The notes beneath the pieces were generated by a model. The model was not told the DNA's origin, did no database searches, and saw nothing but the letters and a program-made list of their open reading frames with translations. Shown here piece by piece: positions 32,644 to 41,000 of a stretch of DNA of 64,000 bases (the first letter of the stretch is position 1; each line of letters opens with the position of its first letter). The translations under genes and the position numbers were made by a program. Source of the DNA: Lachnoclostridium sp. UBA1175 (GTDB taxonomy: Bacteria; Bacillota; Clostridia; Lachnospirales; Lachnospiraceae); contig DBYX01000015.1 in NCBI GenBank assembly GCA_002311665.1, positions 104,569 through 168,568 on the forward strand, in the 5' to 3' direction.

Positions 32644-34644
32644 TCAGTGCACCCGCTCAAACACCGGCATGTACTCGATCGGCGCGTCCACGGTGACCGT
32701 CTGTCCGCCGACATACGTCGCACCCGTCGAGGTGAGCTTCCATTTGCCCGCCGGAAGGTACACGTCGCGGCGGAAGCAGTCGTGCCTAAGGATCGGCGCC
32801 ACAAGGTAGCGGCTTCCGAACATATACTGGTCAGTCACCTGCCAGCAGCGGCCGTCCTCCGGGAACTCGTAGAACATCGTGCGGATGAGAGGAGAACCAT
32901 TTTCCGAAGCCTCTTCGTAGAGAGAGGCAATGTAGTCCTTCATCGCGATGCGGATGTCATAGTAGTTGCGCATGATGCGGTAGTTGTCCTCACCGTAGCT
33001 CCACAGCTCGTTCGGCTGGCCCGTGTGCAGGTAGCCGCCGCCCCAGTCGCGGTCGTCAAGCGCCGGGATGTCGTACGGGCCGCGGTCGCCGTGCATGCGA
33101 AGCACCGCGGAGTACGTCGCAAACTGGTACCAGCGGATCAGCAGCTGCCGAAAATAAGGATCGTTCACGTCGTCGGTCATAAATCCGCCGATGTCGGTCG
33201 TCCACCACGGAATGCCTGCGAGGCCCATGTTCAGACCGCACTGCAGCTGGTCGGCAAATGCCTCGAACGTCGAGGGCACGTCGCCCGACCATACGACATT
33301 GCCGTACTTCTGGCTGCCCGCCCAGGCGCAGCGCAGCAGATTCACGGGCGTCTTCCCGTCCTTGCTCATCTCGTCCCAGAAGATGCGGCTGTACATCTGC
33401 GGGTACATATTGCTGCACGTGAGCGCCGGACCGACACTGTAGCGGTAATTCTCGAAATCATACACGCCGTAGTCCGGCTCGGAGTTGTCGAGCCAGAACG
33501 AGTCGATACCGAGGTCGGCGTAATTCTTCTTGCAGATCTCCCAGACGTACTTGCGCGTCGCCGGGTTGAACGGGTCAATCTCCACGCAGTCGCCCTGGTA
33601 GTCGTACGTCTGCTGCGCGCCGCGCTCGGTGCGGATCAGAAGCCCCAGCTCGGTCATCGGATAAAAATTCTCGCTCTTGCGGTCCACGGACGGCCACACG
33701 GACACCATCACCTCGATGCCCATCTCATGCAGCTCATCGACCATCGACTTCACGTCCGGCCAGTACGTCTTGTCAAACTTCCAGTCGCCCTGCAGCGTCC
33801 AGTGGAAGAAGTCGATCACGATGCGGTCGATCTTGATACCCTCGGCCTTATAGCGGCGCGCGACCTCCAGCACCTCGTCCTGCGTGCGGTAGCGAAGCTT
33901 GCACTGCCACAGACCCATCAGATTCTTCGGAAAATGAGGCGCTCTTCCGCTCACGCCCGTGTACGCCGCGAGGATCTCCTTCGGCGTGTCCGCGACGGTG
34001 ATCCAGTAGTCCATCTGCTTCGTTGCGCGCGCGTTCCACTCCGTGATGTTCTTGCCGAACATCACGCTGCCGACCGCGGGGTTGTTCCAGAGCATGCCGT
34101 AGCCGAGCGAGGACACCAGGAACGGCACACTGATCTGCGAGTTACGCTGTGCCAGCTCGAGCGTGCAGCCCTTGAGGTCGAGGTACGGCTGCTGGTACTG
34201 ACCCATGCCGTAGAGCTTCTCTCCGTCGTTGCTCTCGAAGAGCACCTTGAGTTTATATTCGCTGCCACCGGGAACGCCCTTCCATTCGCGGTTCACAACC
34301 TTTAAGCACCGGCTCTCCCGCGAGAGCGTACCGCCGTAACTTCTATAGTATTCGCGCAAAATGAGACAACCGTCTCTGTAGAACGACAACACACCCGCAA
34401 AATTCACGGTCGCCTTCACGCGCCCGTTCTCGATCTCCGCGCACGGGTTCCCGTCCTCCGCGCGGCCGATCTTCACCGCCGCTGCCGACACCGGAACCTC
34501 CTCCGTCAACGCCCACGCCTCTTCCGTGAGCTCCGTCTGCATCGTCGCTCTCACGCGAAGGGAATTCTCTCCCCAGGCCTCGATCCGAAGAGTCTCACCC
34601 TGCCGCTTGGCGATCAACGCCCCGTTTTCCACGTAAAATACCAT
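32644..34644 (-). CDS. glycoside hydrolase family 31 enzyme
   Basis: 666 residues; the ATG at 34644 has GGAGG 8 bases upstream, while the in-frame start at 34701 has none. An N-terminal beta-sandwich (about 1-210) is followed by a TIM barrel. IDSFWLDNSEPD (about 345-357) holds the likely nucleophile Asp, in the WLDxSEP form found in alpha-xylosidase-like GH31 members; other GH31 groups have WxDMNE. WWTTDIGGF and MHGDRGPYD further on are barrel strands that shape the active site, the second with the probable acid/base. C-terminal beta domains follow. There is no signal peptide, so it is cytoplasmic and acts on imported alpha-linked oligosaccharide. No sugar transporter is adjacent. Confidence 0.92.
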   Translation of the reverse strand: MVFYVENGALIAKRQGETLRIEAWGENSLRVRATMQTELTEEAWALTEEVPVSAAAVKIGRAEDGNPCAEIENGRVKATVNFAGVLSFYRDGCLILREYYRSYGGTLSRESRCLKVVNREWKGVPGGSEYKLKVLFESNDGEKLYGMGQYQQPYLDLKGCTLELAQRNSQISVPFLVSSLGYGMLWNNPAVGSVMFGKNITEWNARATKQMDYWITVADTPKEILAAYTGVSGRAPHFPKNLMGLWQCKLRYRTQDEVLEVARRYKAEGIKIDRIVIDFFHWTLQGDWKFDKTYWPDVKSMVDELHEMGIEVMVSVWPSVDRKSENFYPMTELGLLIRTERGAQQTYDYQGDCVEIDPFNPATRKYVWEICKKNYADLGIDSFWLDNSEPDYGVYDFENYRYSVGPALTCSNMYPQMYSRIFWDEMSKDGKTPVNLLRCAWAGSQKYGNVVWSGDVPSTFEAFADQLQCGLNMGLAGIPWWTTDIGGFMTDDVNDPYFRQLLIRWYQFATYSAVLRMHGDRGPYDIPALDDRDWGGGYLHTGQPNELWSYGEDNYRIMRNYYDIRIAMKDYIASLYEEASENGSPLIRTMFYEFPEDGRCWQVTDQYMFGSRYLVAPILRHDCFRRDVYLPAGKWKLTSTGATYVGGQTVTVDAPIEYMPVFERVH

Positions 34645-34701
34645 CTCACAATCCTCCTGTCGCACAATCGGGCACGCGCCCATCATATCTATTGTAAACA
34701 C

Positions 34702-34740
34702 AAACGGCGGGAAATCACAATGGTAATTTCTCGCCGTTTT
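34702..34740. terminator. hairpin between the NatB-like gene and GH31, bidirectional
   Basis: AAACGGCG...GAAAT pairs with ATTTC...CGCCGTTT around a 9-base loop with one mismatch. It lies 33 bases after the stop at 34773 on the minus strand, where its tail is GTTTGTGTTT; the plus-strand tail is TTTTTCG. Confidence 0.65.
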
Positions 34741-34772
34741 TCGTATTTTTCGAATTATTCAGCTGTCGCCGA

Positions 34773-36137
34773 TCACTTCGAGCGAAGCACGCCGATAACC
34801 TTCTTAATGCTCAGCTTCTCGCCGTTGTAGAGCACGAGTCCGCGGTAAATCTTACCCGCGATCCATACCATAACCAGCGTGCACACCAGCATTTCCAGCG
34901 CGATCAATGCGCCGTTGAGGATGGAAACCTTGCCGACAAGGATCTCCGCCGTCACCGTGAACGGTGCCGCGAAAGGAATGTAACGGCACACGGTGAGCAC
35001 CGCTTCGTTCTGCATCATCGCAGCCATATATCCGAGCATCCAGAAGATCAGGATCGGGAAAGTGATGACCGCGTTGGCCGAGCCGATCTCCTCAGGCTTC
35101 GTAACCACGCTGCCGCCGATGCCGGCGATCGAATAGTACAGAAGCAGACCGAGGAACAGTACAAGGAGCGACAGGAGAACCGGAACGATCGTCATTGCCG
35201 AAGCGCCGGTGACCGCACGGATCATCTCGAATGCCTTCGCGATCACATCCGTATAGTCCGGATTGATCGACTTTGCGATCATGCTGCCCACGAGGTAACC
35301 GCCGACACCGCTGCCGACCCAGATGAGCACCTGCACCACCGACATCACAAATCCGGCAAGGATCTTACCGAAGATCAACGCGTTCGGCGAAACGAACGTG
35401 AGCATCATCTCCATGAGCTTGCTCGTCTTCTCCGACGCCACACTTCTCGCGATATCCTGACCGTAGATCAGTACCATGAAATACACGATCATACCGGAGA
35501 TCATCGGAAGAAGGTATTTGACGAACGTTGCCGCAAGGCTGGTATCCTCACCGACGACGAGCGTCATTGCCGCGGTAGGCATCTGAACGAACATCGCGAG
35601 CGTGGGATCGATCTCCCGCTCCACATATGCCCGCAGAAGCGGTATCATCGCTTCGCCGGCATCCGTCACCTGCCATTCCTTCCAGGTGCAGTTTTCCGGG
35701 CGGACCATATAGATGCCGTAGCCGTCGTCCGTCTTGCGGATCACCGCGAAGAAGGTGTCAAGATCATCCTCGCCGGCCGCATCCTCAGCCGCTTTCACCT
35801 CATCGGCGATCACGCCGTTGTTCTTCCACTCGACCGTCATTTCCTTGCAGTCCGACACCGCGTCGCGGATCGCTTCCGCAAGGTCTTTCCTGTTGAGAAC
35901 GCCCTCGTCCTCACACGCGATATCCGTCTCGTTACATACGATGAGCTTGCCGACCTTCGTCGGCTCCTTCTCCTCGCCGTCATCCTTCTTTGCACTGAAG
36001 ACCATGATCGCCAGGATGCTCGCGAAGATCAGTATCGCGATGATGATCGTCGACGCCAGAAAGCCTTTCTTCTTCAGCATCTGCGCGCACGAGAAACGGA
36101 ACACATTGCCTGTATTTCTGCCAAAGGAGCTACCCAT
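34773..36137 (-). CDS. ABC-2 type permease, NatB-like
   Basis: 454 residues. A first membrane helix (about 28-50), a 130-residue outward loop, then five more helices (about 205-450), which is the layout of NatB/YhaP-type permeases. FCAQMLKKKGFLAS precedes the first helix as in the family. Its ATG touches the stop of the permease upstream. Together with that paralogue and the ATPase at 37563-38501 it forms one exporter, presumably with a heterodimeric membrane part. NatAB pumps Na+ in Bacillus; other members export drugs or peptides, so the substrate is open. Confidence 0.9.
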   Translation of the reverse strand: MGSSFGRNTGNVFRFSCAQMLKKKGFLASTIIIAILIFASILAIMVFSAKKDDGEEKEPTKVGKLIVCNETDIACEDEGVLNRKDLAEAIRDAVSDCKEMTVEWKNNGVIADEVKAAEDAAGEDDLDTFFAVIRKTDDGYGIYMVRPENCTWKEWQVTDAGEAMIPLLRAYVEREIDPTLAMFVQMPTAAMTLVVGEDTSLAATFVKYLLPMISGMIVYFMVLIYGQDIARSVASEKTSKLMEMMLTFVSPNALIFGKILAGFVMSVVQVLIWVGSGVGGYLVGSMIAKSINPDYTDVIAKAFEMIRAVTGASAMTIVPVLLSLLVLFLGLLLYYSIAGIGGSVVTKPEEIGSANAVITFPILIFWMLGYMAAMMQNEAVLTVCRYIPFAAPFTVTAEILVGKVSILNGALIALEMLVCTLVMVWIAGKIYRGLVLYNGEKLSIKKVIGVLRSK

Positions 36138-37573
36138 TATTTCGTACCTCCTTTATTCTTTTTATTTTTCGCCATCGCAATCACATCCTTGACCGTCAGG
36201 CGATTGCCCATGTTGGTGATCAGACCCTCGTAAACGCCCGCCGCAAAACGAAGCGTGAGGAAGTCAAGCACCGCAAGCAGCGCGATCGCGATCAGCGCGT
36301 ACGAAAGCGGTACAACGCCGATGATCCGGCCGCCCGGCGTCACCATCGGAGCCGACAGCGGGAAGATCTCGCTGAATTTTACGAACATGCTCGTCGAGGA
36401 GCTCTGCATCGCAATGATTGCTCCGATCGAAATGTACATACCGACGATCGACGTGAACGTAAAATACTTCAGCGCCTCCTGGAGCTCATCCATCTTGCTG
36501 ACCATCGCACCGCAGATACCCGCGAGCGTCGCGTAGAAGAGCAGGCCGAGCGTGATGAGCGCAAGCGCGATCAGCGCGTTGACAAGCGTGAGGTTCGACA
36601 GGATTCCCTTCGGGATCAGCGACGTCAGATACGACTGCTTGATACCGAACAGCACCTCCGTCATCTTGTTGGAGAACAGGATCGCCACGATCAGAACGAC
36701 GTACTGGCCGATCGTCGCCACAAGCATGGCGAGGATCTTACCGAACAGAAGCGCCATCGGGCGGACCGACGTGAGCAACAGCTCCACAACGCGGCTCGAC
36801 TTGTCCGTGACAACCGCCGTTGCGACCTGCGTGCCCGACATAATGCAGATCATAGCCACGATGAACATGATCGCGTAGATCACACCGAACTGGCCGGAGC
36901 CGATGCTGGTGTCCTCCTCAGGCGAGATCTGACCGTCCTCGCCGAGATAGTTCATCTCAACCGTATAATTGTAAGCCAACAGCTTCAGATCCGCGTCGGA
37001 AAGCCCGCTGATCTTGATCTTGTAGGCATCCAGGTTTTCGCAAACCTTGTCGAGCAGTTCCTTGCACTCGGCGTCGCCGACCCGGCCGCCCGCCACGCGC
37101 ACGACCTCGACCGTGATCCCGCGCTCCTCGTTGCTGTAAGCGTGAAGGATGACGTCCTTGCAGTCCGAGCCCTGCTCTTCCAGCTGCTTGCTGATCTTCT
37201 CATAGTTCGCCTTGTCCGCCTTGTTGAAGGCTTCGGCGATCTCCGTCTCCGGAAGCGAGAACACGTTCTCGGGAAGATCCAGCGGCATTGCTTCGAATTT
37301 TACGCCGGAAAATACGGCTTTTCCGGTCATGTCCGTGATTTCCGTTCCATCGGTGAGGAACGCAAGCCCATTGCAGATATGTACCGTCTCGATCGCGGTC
37401 TCCGTAAGCTCCTTCTTGCTGCCGTCACCCTTGACGAGCTGCATGATCGGAGCTGCCAGAAGCGACATCACCAGCAGGAAGATCGCCGAGACAATATATG
37501 CCTTACTCTTGACGGTCTGAATGAGCGTAAAGCGGAAAACCGAACCGGTTCCCCTGAGCTCACTACTCTTCAT
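36137..37573 (-). CDS. ABC-2 type permease, NatB-like
   Basis: 478 residues from the ATG at 37573, which overlaps the ATPase stop by 11 bases; GTG at 37582 is a less likely start. Same plan as the following gene: helix 1 at about 25-47, a large outward loop (to about 225), then about five helices, with VATAVVTDKSSRVVELLLTS as the amphipathic coupling segment typical of NatB (the neighbour has SVASEKTSKLMEMMLTF). Two unequal NatB copies behind one NatA suggests a heterodimer. Confidence 0.9.
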   Translation of the reverse strand: MKSSELRGTGSVFRFTLIQTVKSKAYIVSAIFLLVMSLLAAPIMQLVKGDGSKKELTETAIETVHICNGLAFLTDGTEITDMTGKAVFSGVKFEAMPLDLPENVFSLPETEIAEAFNKADKANYEKISKQLEEQGSDCKDVILHAYSNEERGITVEVVRVAGGRVGDAECKELLDKVCENLDAYKIKISGLSDADLKLLAYNYTVEMNYLGEDGQISPEEDTSIGSGQFGVIYAIMFIVAMICIMSGTQVATAVVTDKSSRVVELLLTSVRPMALLFGKILAMLVATIGQYVVLIVAILFSNKMTEVLFGIKQSYLTSLIPKGILSNLTLVNALIALALITLGLLFYATLAGICGAMVSKMDELQEALKYFTFTSIVGMYISIGAIIAMQSSSTSMFVKFSEIFPLSAPMVTPGGRIIGVVPLSYALIAIALLAVLDFLTLRFAAGVYEGLITNMGNRLTVKDVIAMAKNKKNKGGTK

Positions 37574-38501
37574 TGCCCGCACCTACCTTTTCCACAAAGA
37601 TTTCGTGCAGCGAAGGCTCGCGCAGGTCGAAGCGGATCACGGTGATCTTGTTCGCGATCAGCGTGTTGAGGAAGGCCATCGCCTGCTCCTCGCCCGTCAC
37701 GCGAAGCTGCGTCTCCGCCGGCGTCTCCTCGATGACCGTGAGGCCGGCCTTCTCGATGTACTCGTCGATCGGCTGCTCGCATTTTACGAAGAGGTTCACA
37801 CGGCCGTAGCTCTTCTTGATCTCGTTCAGGTTGCCCTGCAGCACCACGTTGCCGCGATTCATGATCGTGATGTCGGAGCAGAACTCCTCGATCGTCGGCA
37901 TCTGGTGGCTCGACATAATAACATACTTATCCTTCGAGATCTCGTCGCGGATCACTTCCTTGAACAGGTCGGTGTTGACCGGGTCGAGACCGCTCATCGG
38001 CTCGTCGAGAACGACGAACTCCGGGTCCGAGAGAAGCGCCGCCATCAGCTGAACCTTCTGCTGGTTACCCTTGCTGAGCTGCTCCGCGCGCATGCTCTTC
38101 GCGGGCTTGCCCTTCGCGGTCTTCGGCGGGAAAATATACTCGTCCAGCTGCAGACGACCCGACCAGTACTTGATCTTCTCCATCGCCTTGCTCTTGCCGA
38201 CGCCCTTCAGCTTCGCAAAATAAAGAAGCTGATCGAGAAGCGTGTACTTCGGATACAGACCGCGCTCCTCCGCGAGATAACCGATGTTCATCTTCTCGGG
38301 CTGCATCTCCTGCCCGTCCCACAAAACCTCTCCGGAATCCTTCTTCAGCATTCCGAGGATCATGCGGATCGACGTCGTCTTGCCGGCGCCGTTCGTGCCC
38401 AGCAGCGCGTATACGCCCGGGCCGTCCATCTTGAAGCTGAGACCGTTCACAACGGTCTTCTCTCCGTAGGACTTCACCAAATTACGTACTTCGAAAGACA
38501 T
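37563..38501 (-). CDS. ABC transporter ATPase, NatA-like
   Basis: 312 residues, GGAGG 8 bases before the ATG. Walker A GTNGAGKTT (about 35-43), signature variant LSKGNQQK (about 143), Walker B FVVLDEPMSGLDP, and H-loop MSSHQM. A C-terminal extension of about 90 residues is usual in NatA-type ATPases. The LSKGNQQ form, with Lys in place of Gly in the signature, is also common in that group. First gene of a three-gene overlapping operon with the two permeases. Confidence 0.94.
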   Translation of the reverse strand: MSFEVRNLVKSYGEKTVVNGLSFKMDGPGVYALLGTNGAGKTTSIRMILGMLKKDSGEVLWDGQEMQPEKMNIGYLAEERGLYPKYTLLDQLLYFAKLKGVGKSKAMEKIKYWSGRLQLDEYIFPPKTAKGKPAKSMRAEQLSKGNQQKVQLMAALLSDPEFVVLDEPMSGLDPVNTDLFKEVIRDEISKDKYVIMSSHQMPTIEEFCSDITIMNRGNVVLQGNLNEIKKSYGRVNLFVKCEQPIDEYIEKAGLTVIEETPAETQLRVTGEEQAMAFLNTLIANKITVIRFDLREPSLHEIFVEKVGAGNEE

Positions 38502-38631
38502 TTTTCCAACCTCCGTTATTACGTTGTTGTCGATGTACTCCGGCCTGCCCGCCGCTGACTAACCCCCTGTGGCGAAGCGCGACCGAAACCGACGCAATGT
38601 GAGAGCTGCGGCCTCATCCGCAACTTATGCG

Positions 38632-38660
38632 ATTATATCACACGTAAATTTCATTTACAA
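38632..38660 (-). promoter_or_regulatory. promoter of the NatAB-like operon with internal inverted repeat
   Basis: On the minus strand TTGTAA (38660-38655), 17 bases, TATAAT (38637-38632). The inverted repeat GTAAAT-TTC-ATTTAC (38644-38658) fills most of the spacer and could be a repressor site; GntR-type control is common for such exporters, but no regulator gene is near. Confidence 0.7.
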
Positions 38661-38869
38661 CAAAAATCGCGGCAATTTTACCAATTCTTTACTTTCTTTC
38701 ACATTTTTTTCACTGTTTTATGCGACGTTTTGCGGGATCCGTTGTATACCGTATCAAATAATGCATCGCAATTCCCCCGAAAAATGGTATACTGCAACTG
38801 TATACAGGCACACGCGCACGCGCGCAAGACGCATCATACGGAAAATGACACCGATCGACGGAGGTTACC
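38661..38869. other. gap upstream of the MoxR operon
   Basis: No gene seen. TGGTATACT (38785-38793) is an extended -10 without a convincing -35 and is the best promoter candidate for the MoxR operon. GTATAC repeats (38787-38792 and 38800-38805) flank the start region. One CGGAAAATG copy lies at 38839-38847. Confidence 0.45.
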
Positions 38870-39802
38870 ATGATACAGAAGTTGAGAGACCGGATCAACC
38901 GGGTATTTGTCGGCAAGGAGGAGGTCGTCGACCACGTTCTCACCTGCCTTCTGGCGGGCGGACACGTGCTGCTCGAGGACGTGCCGGGCGTCGGCAAGAC
39001 GACGCTCGCGAAGACGCTCGCGGCTGCGATCAACTGCAGTTTCGGGCGCATTCAGTTCACGCCGGACACGCTCCCCTCGGACGTGACCGGTCTGTACGTA
39101 TACAACCAGAAGACCTCGGAGTTTGACTACCGGCAGGGTCCCGTGATGAGCCAGGTGCTCCTCGCGGACGAGATCAACCGCACATCCCCGAAGACGCAGG
39201 CCAGCCTGCTTGAGGCGATGGCGGAGGGCCAGGTCACCGTCGACGGCACCCGGCACCCGCTGCCCGAGCTTTTCTTCGTGATCGCGACGCAGAACCCGAT
39301 CGAGTACCTCGGCACGTACCCGCTGCCCGAGGCGCAGCTCGACCGCTTTATGATGCGCCTCAAGGTCGGCTACCCGTCCCCGGAGGCGGAGCTTCTGATG
39401 GCCCGCAACTTCCTCTCCCGCGAGGATAATGCGTCCTCCGCGAACGGCATCGAGGGCGTGTGCGACACCGCCGACGTGCTTCGCATGCGCAGGGAGGTCG
39501 CCGACGTGCATGTGAGCGAGGGCGTCCTCGGCTACATCGGGGAGATTATCGACCTCACGAGGCAGGAGAAGCAGTTCGCGCTCGGCGCGAGCCCCCGCGC
39601 GCTCCTGGCACTCGTCCGCGCATCGCAGGCACGCGCCTATCTGCACGGCAACGATTTCATCCGCCCGGACGACGTGCGCGACGTCTCGGTCAACGTGCTG
39701 CACCACCGCCTCATCCTGAGCGAGGAGGCCCGCATGGCGGCCGCGGATGCGGACAGCCTTGTCAGTGCGACGGTCCGGAAAGCCCGGATCCCGAGAGAGT
39801 AA
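38870..39802 (+). CDS. MoxR-family AAA+ ATPase
   Basis: 310 residues with GGAGG 5 bases before the ATG. EDVPGVGKTTLAKT (Walker A, about 37-50), LLADEINRTSPKTQ (Walker B and following), IATQNPIEYLGTYPLPEAQLD (sensor 1 region) and the C-terminal lid domain (LGASPRALLALVRA) are all standard. MoxR ATPases act as chaperones that insert cofactors or mature partner complexes, often with DUF58/VWA proteins, as here where a DUF58 gene follows after 31 bases and a transglutaminase membrane protein after that. Confidence 0.95.
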   Translation: MIQKLRDRINRVFVGKEEVVDHVLTCLLAGGHVLLEDVPGVGKTTLAKTLAAAINCSFGRIQFTPDTLPSDVTGLYVYNQKTSEFDYRQGPVMSQVLLADEINRTSPKTQASLLEAMAEGQVTVDGTRHPLPELFFVIATQNPIEYLGTYPLPEAQLDRFMMRLKVGYPSPEAELLMARNFLSREDNASSANGIEGVCDTADVLRMRREVADVHVSEGVLGYIGEIIDLTRQEKQFALGASPRALLALVRASQARAYLHGNDFIRPDDVRDVSVNVLHHRLILSEEARMAAADADSLVSATVRKARIPRE

Positions 39803-39833
39803 ATAATTCCGGCGGTCCGCCGGGGAGGAATGC

Positions 39834-41000
39834 ATGCTGCGAAACCGGATCATCGTGGGTGTTCTGTGGATTGTGTCGCTTGTAGGGATCTCTTTCTACG
39901 GCGGCACGATTTCGTATGGATTTTTCGCCGCGATCACCCTGCTTCCCGTGCTCTCGTTCCTCTATCTTCTGTGCGTGCGCCTGCGCTTCTCCGTCTACCA
40001 GAAGCTCGAGGGAAAATCCTTCGTGAGTGACCGCGCGATCCCGTATTATTTTACGCTGCAGAACGAGTCGAAATTTGCGTTCGCCGGCGTCAAAGTCTAC
40101 TTCTATTCCGATTTTTCGTCGCTGACCGGGCTTGAGGACGGCGTCGAGTACGAGCTGCTCCCGGGCACCGGGATCACGCGCGACACGACGCTCGTGTGCA
40201 AGTACCGCGGCACTTACAACGTCGGTATCCGCACCATCGAGATCACCGATTTTCTGCGGCTGTTCCGCATGCGGTACAAAAACAAGGAGCCTCTCGAGGT
40301 CTTCATCCGCCCGAACACCGTCGCGCTGACCGACCTCGCGGGCATCCGCCTGCCGCGCCTGCTCTCGCGGGAAACGTCGCGCGCCGGCTCCGTTCCGGAG
40401 GCGACCGTCCGCGAGTATCTGCCGGGCGACGCCATGCGCCGGATCCACTGGAAAGCCTCCGCGCGCGAGGGACAGATCCTCGTGCGCCGCGACGCCGGAG
40501 AGGAACAGCAGCAGGTCACCGTTCTCCTCGGCACGCGCCGCATCTCCCCTGCCCCCGAGCAGTATCTTCCCACGGAGCACAAGATGCTCGAGATCGCGCT
40601 CGCGCTCTCCGCGTTCTTCCTCCGCAGCGGGATCCCCGTCCGGGCTTCGCTCCGCACGCAGTCGACCGAGACCTTCCAGATCAACGGCAGGGACTCCTTC
40701 GACGCCTTCTACGAGACGTGCTCGCATCTGATGTTCTCGCCGTCGTACGAGGACCGCTTTCTGTTCGCCTCCGCCGCGAAAAATCCCTCCGCGATCAGCG
40801 GACATCTCGCGTTCTTCATTCTCTCCCGCTGGAGCCGGGCCGCGGAGCTCTTCGCCCGCCGCCTGAACGGAAACGGCATCTCCGTCGTCGTCTATCTCGT
40901 GACAAGCAATGCCGCGGAAGTGCCTGTCCGCTCGGAATCGCTGCCGCGAACCGAGATGATACAAGTGTCTCCTGATGCGGATATAAGGGAGGTGTTGTGA
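39834..41000 (+). CDS. DUF58 membrane-anchored protein
   Basis: 388 residues, GGGGAGG before the ATG. Two N-terminal membrane helices (about 5-45), then a beta-rich region (about 55-150), and the DUF58 hallmark VREYLPGDAMRRIHWKASAR (about 196-215). The last 140 residues are a degenerate VWA-like fold. Partner of MoxR ATPases; function of the family is unclear, with roles in cell-envelope maturation proposed. It overlaps the next start by one base. Confidence 0.92.
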   Translation: MLRNRIIVGVLWIVSLVGISFYGGTISYGFFAAITLLPVLSFLYLLCVRLRFSVYQKLEGKSFVSDRAIPYYFTLQNESKFAFAGVKVYFYSDFSSLTGLEDGVEYELLPGTGITRDTTLVCKYRGTYNVGIRTIEITDFLRLFRMRYKNKEPLEVFIRPNTVALTDLAGIRLPRLLSRETSRAGSVPEATVREYLPGDAMRRIHWKASAREGQILVRRDAGEEQQQVTVLLGTRRISPAPEQYLPTEHKMLEIALALSAFFLRSGIPVRASLRTQSTETFQINGRDSFDAFYETCSHLMFSPSYEDRFLFASAAKNPSAISGHLAFFILSRWSRAAELFARRLNGNGISVVVYLVTSNAAEVPVRSESLPRTEMIQVSPDADIREVL

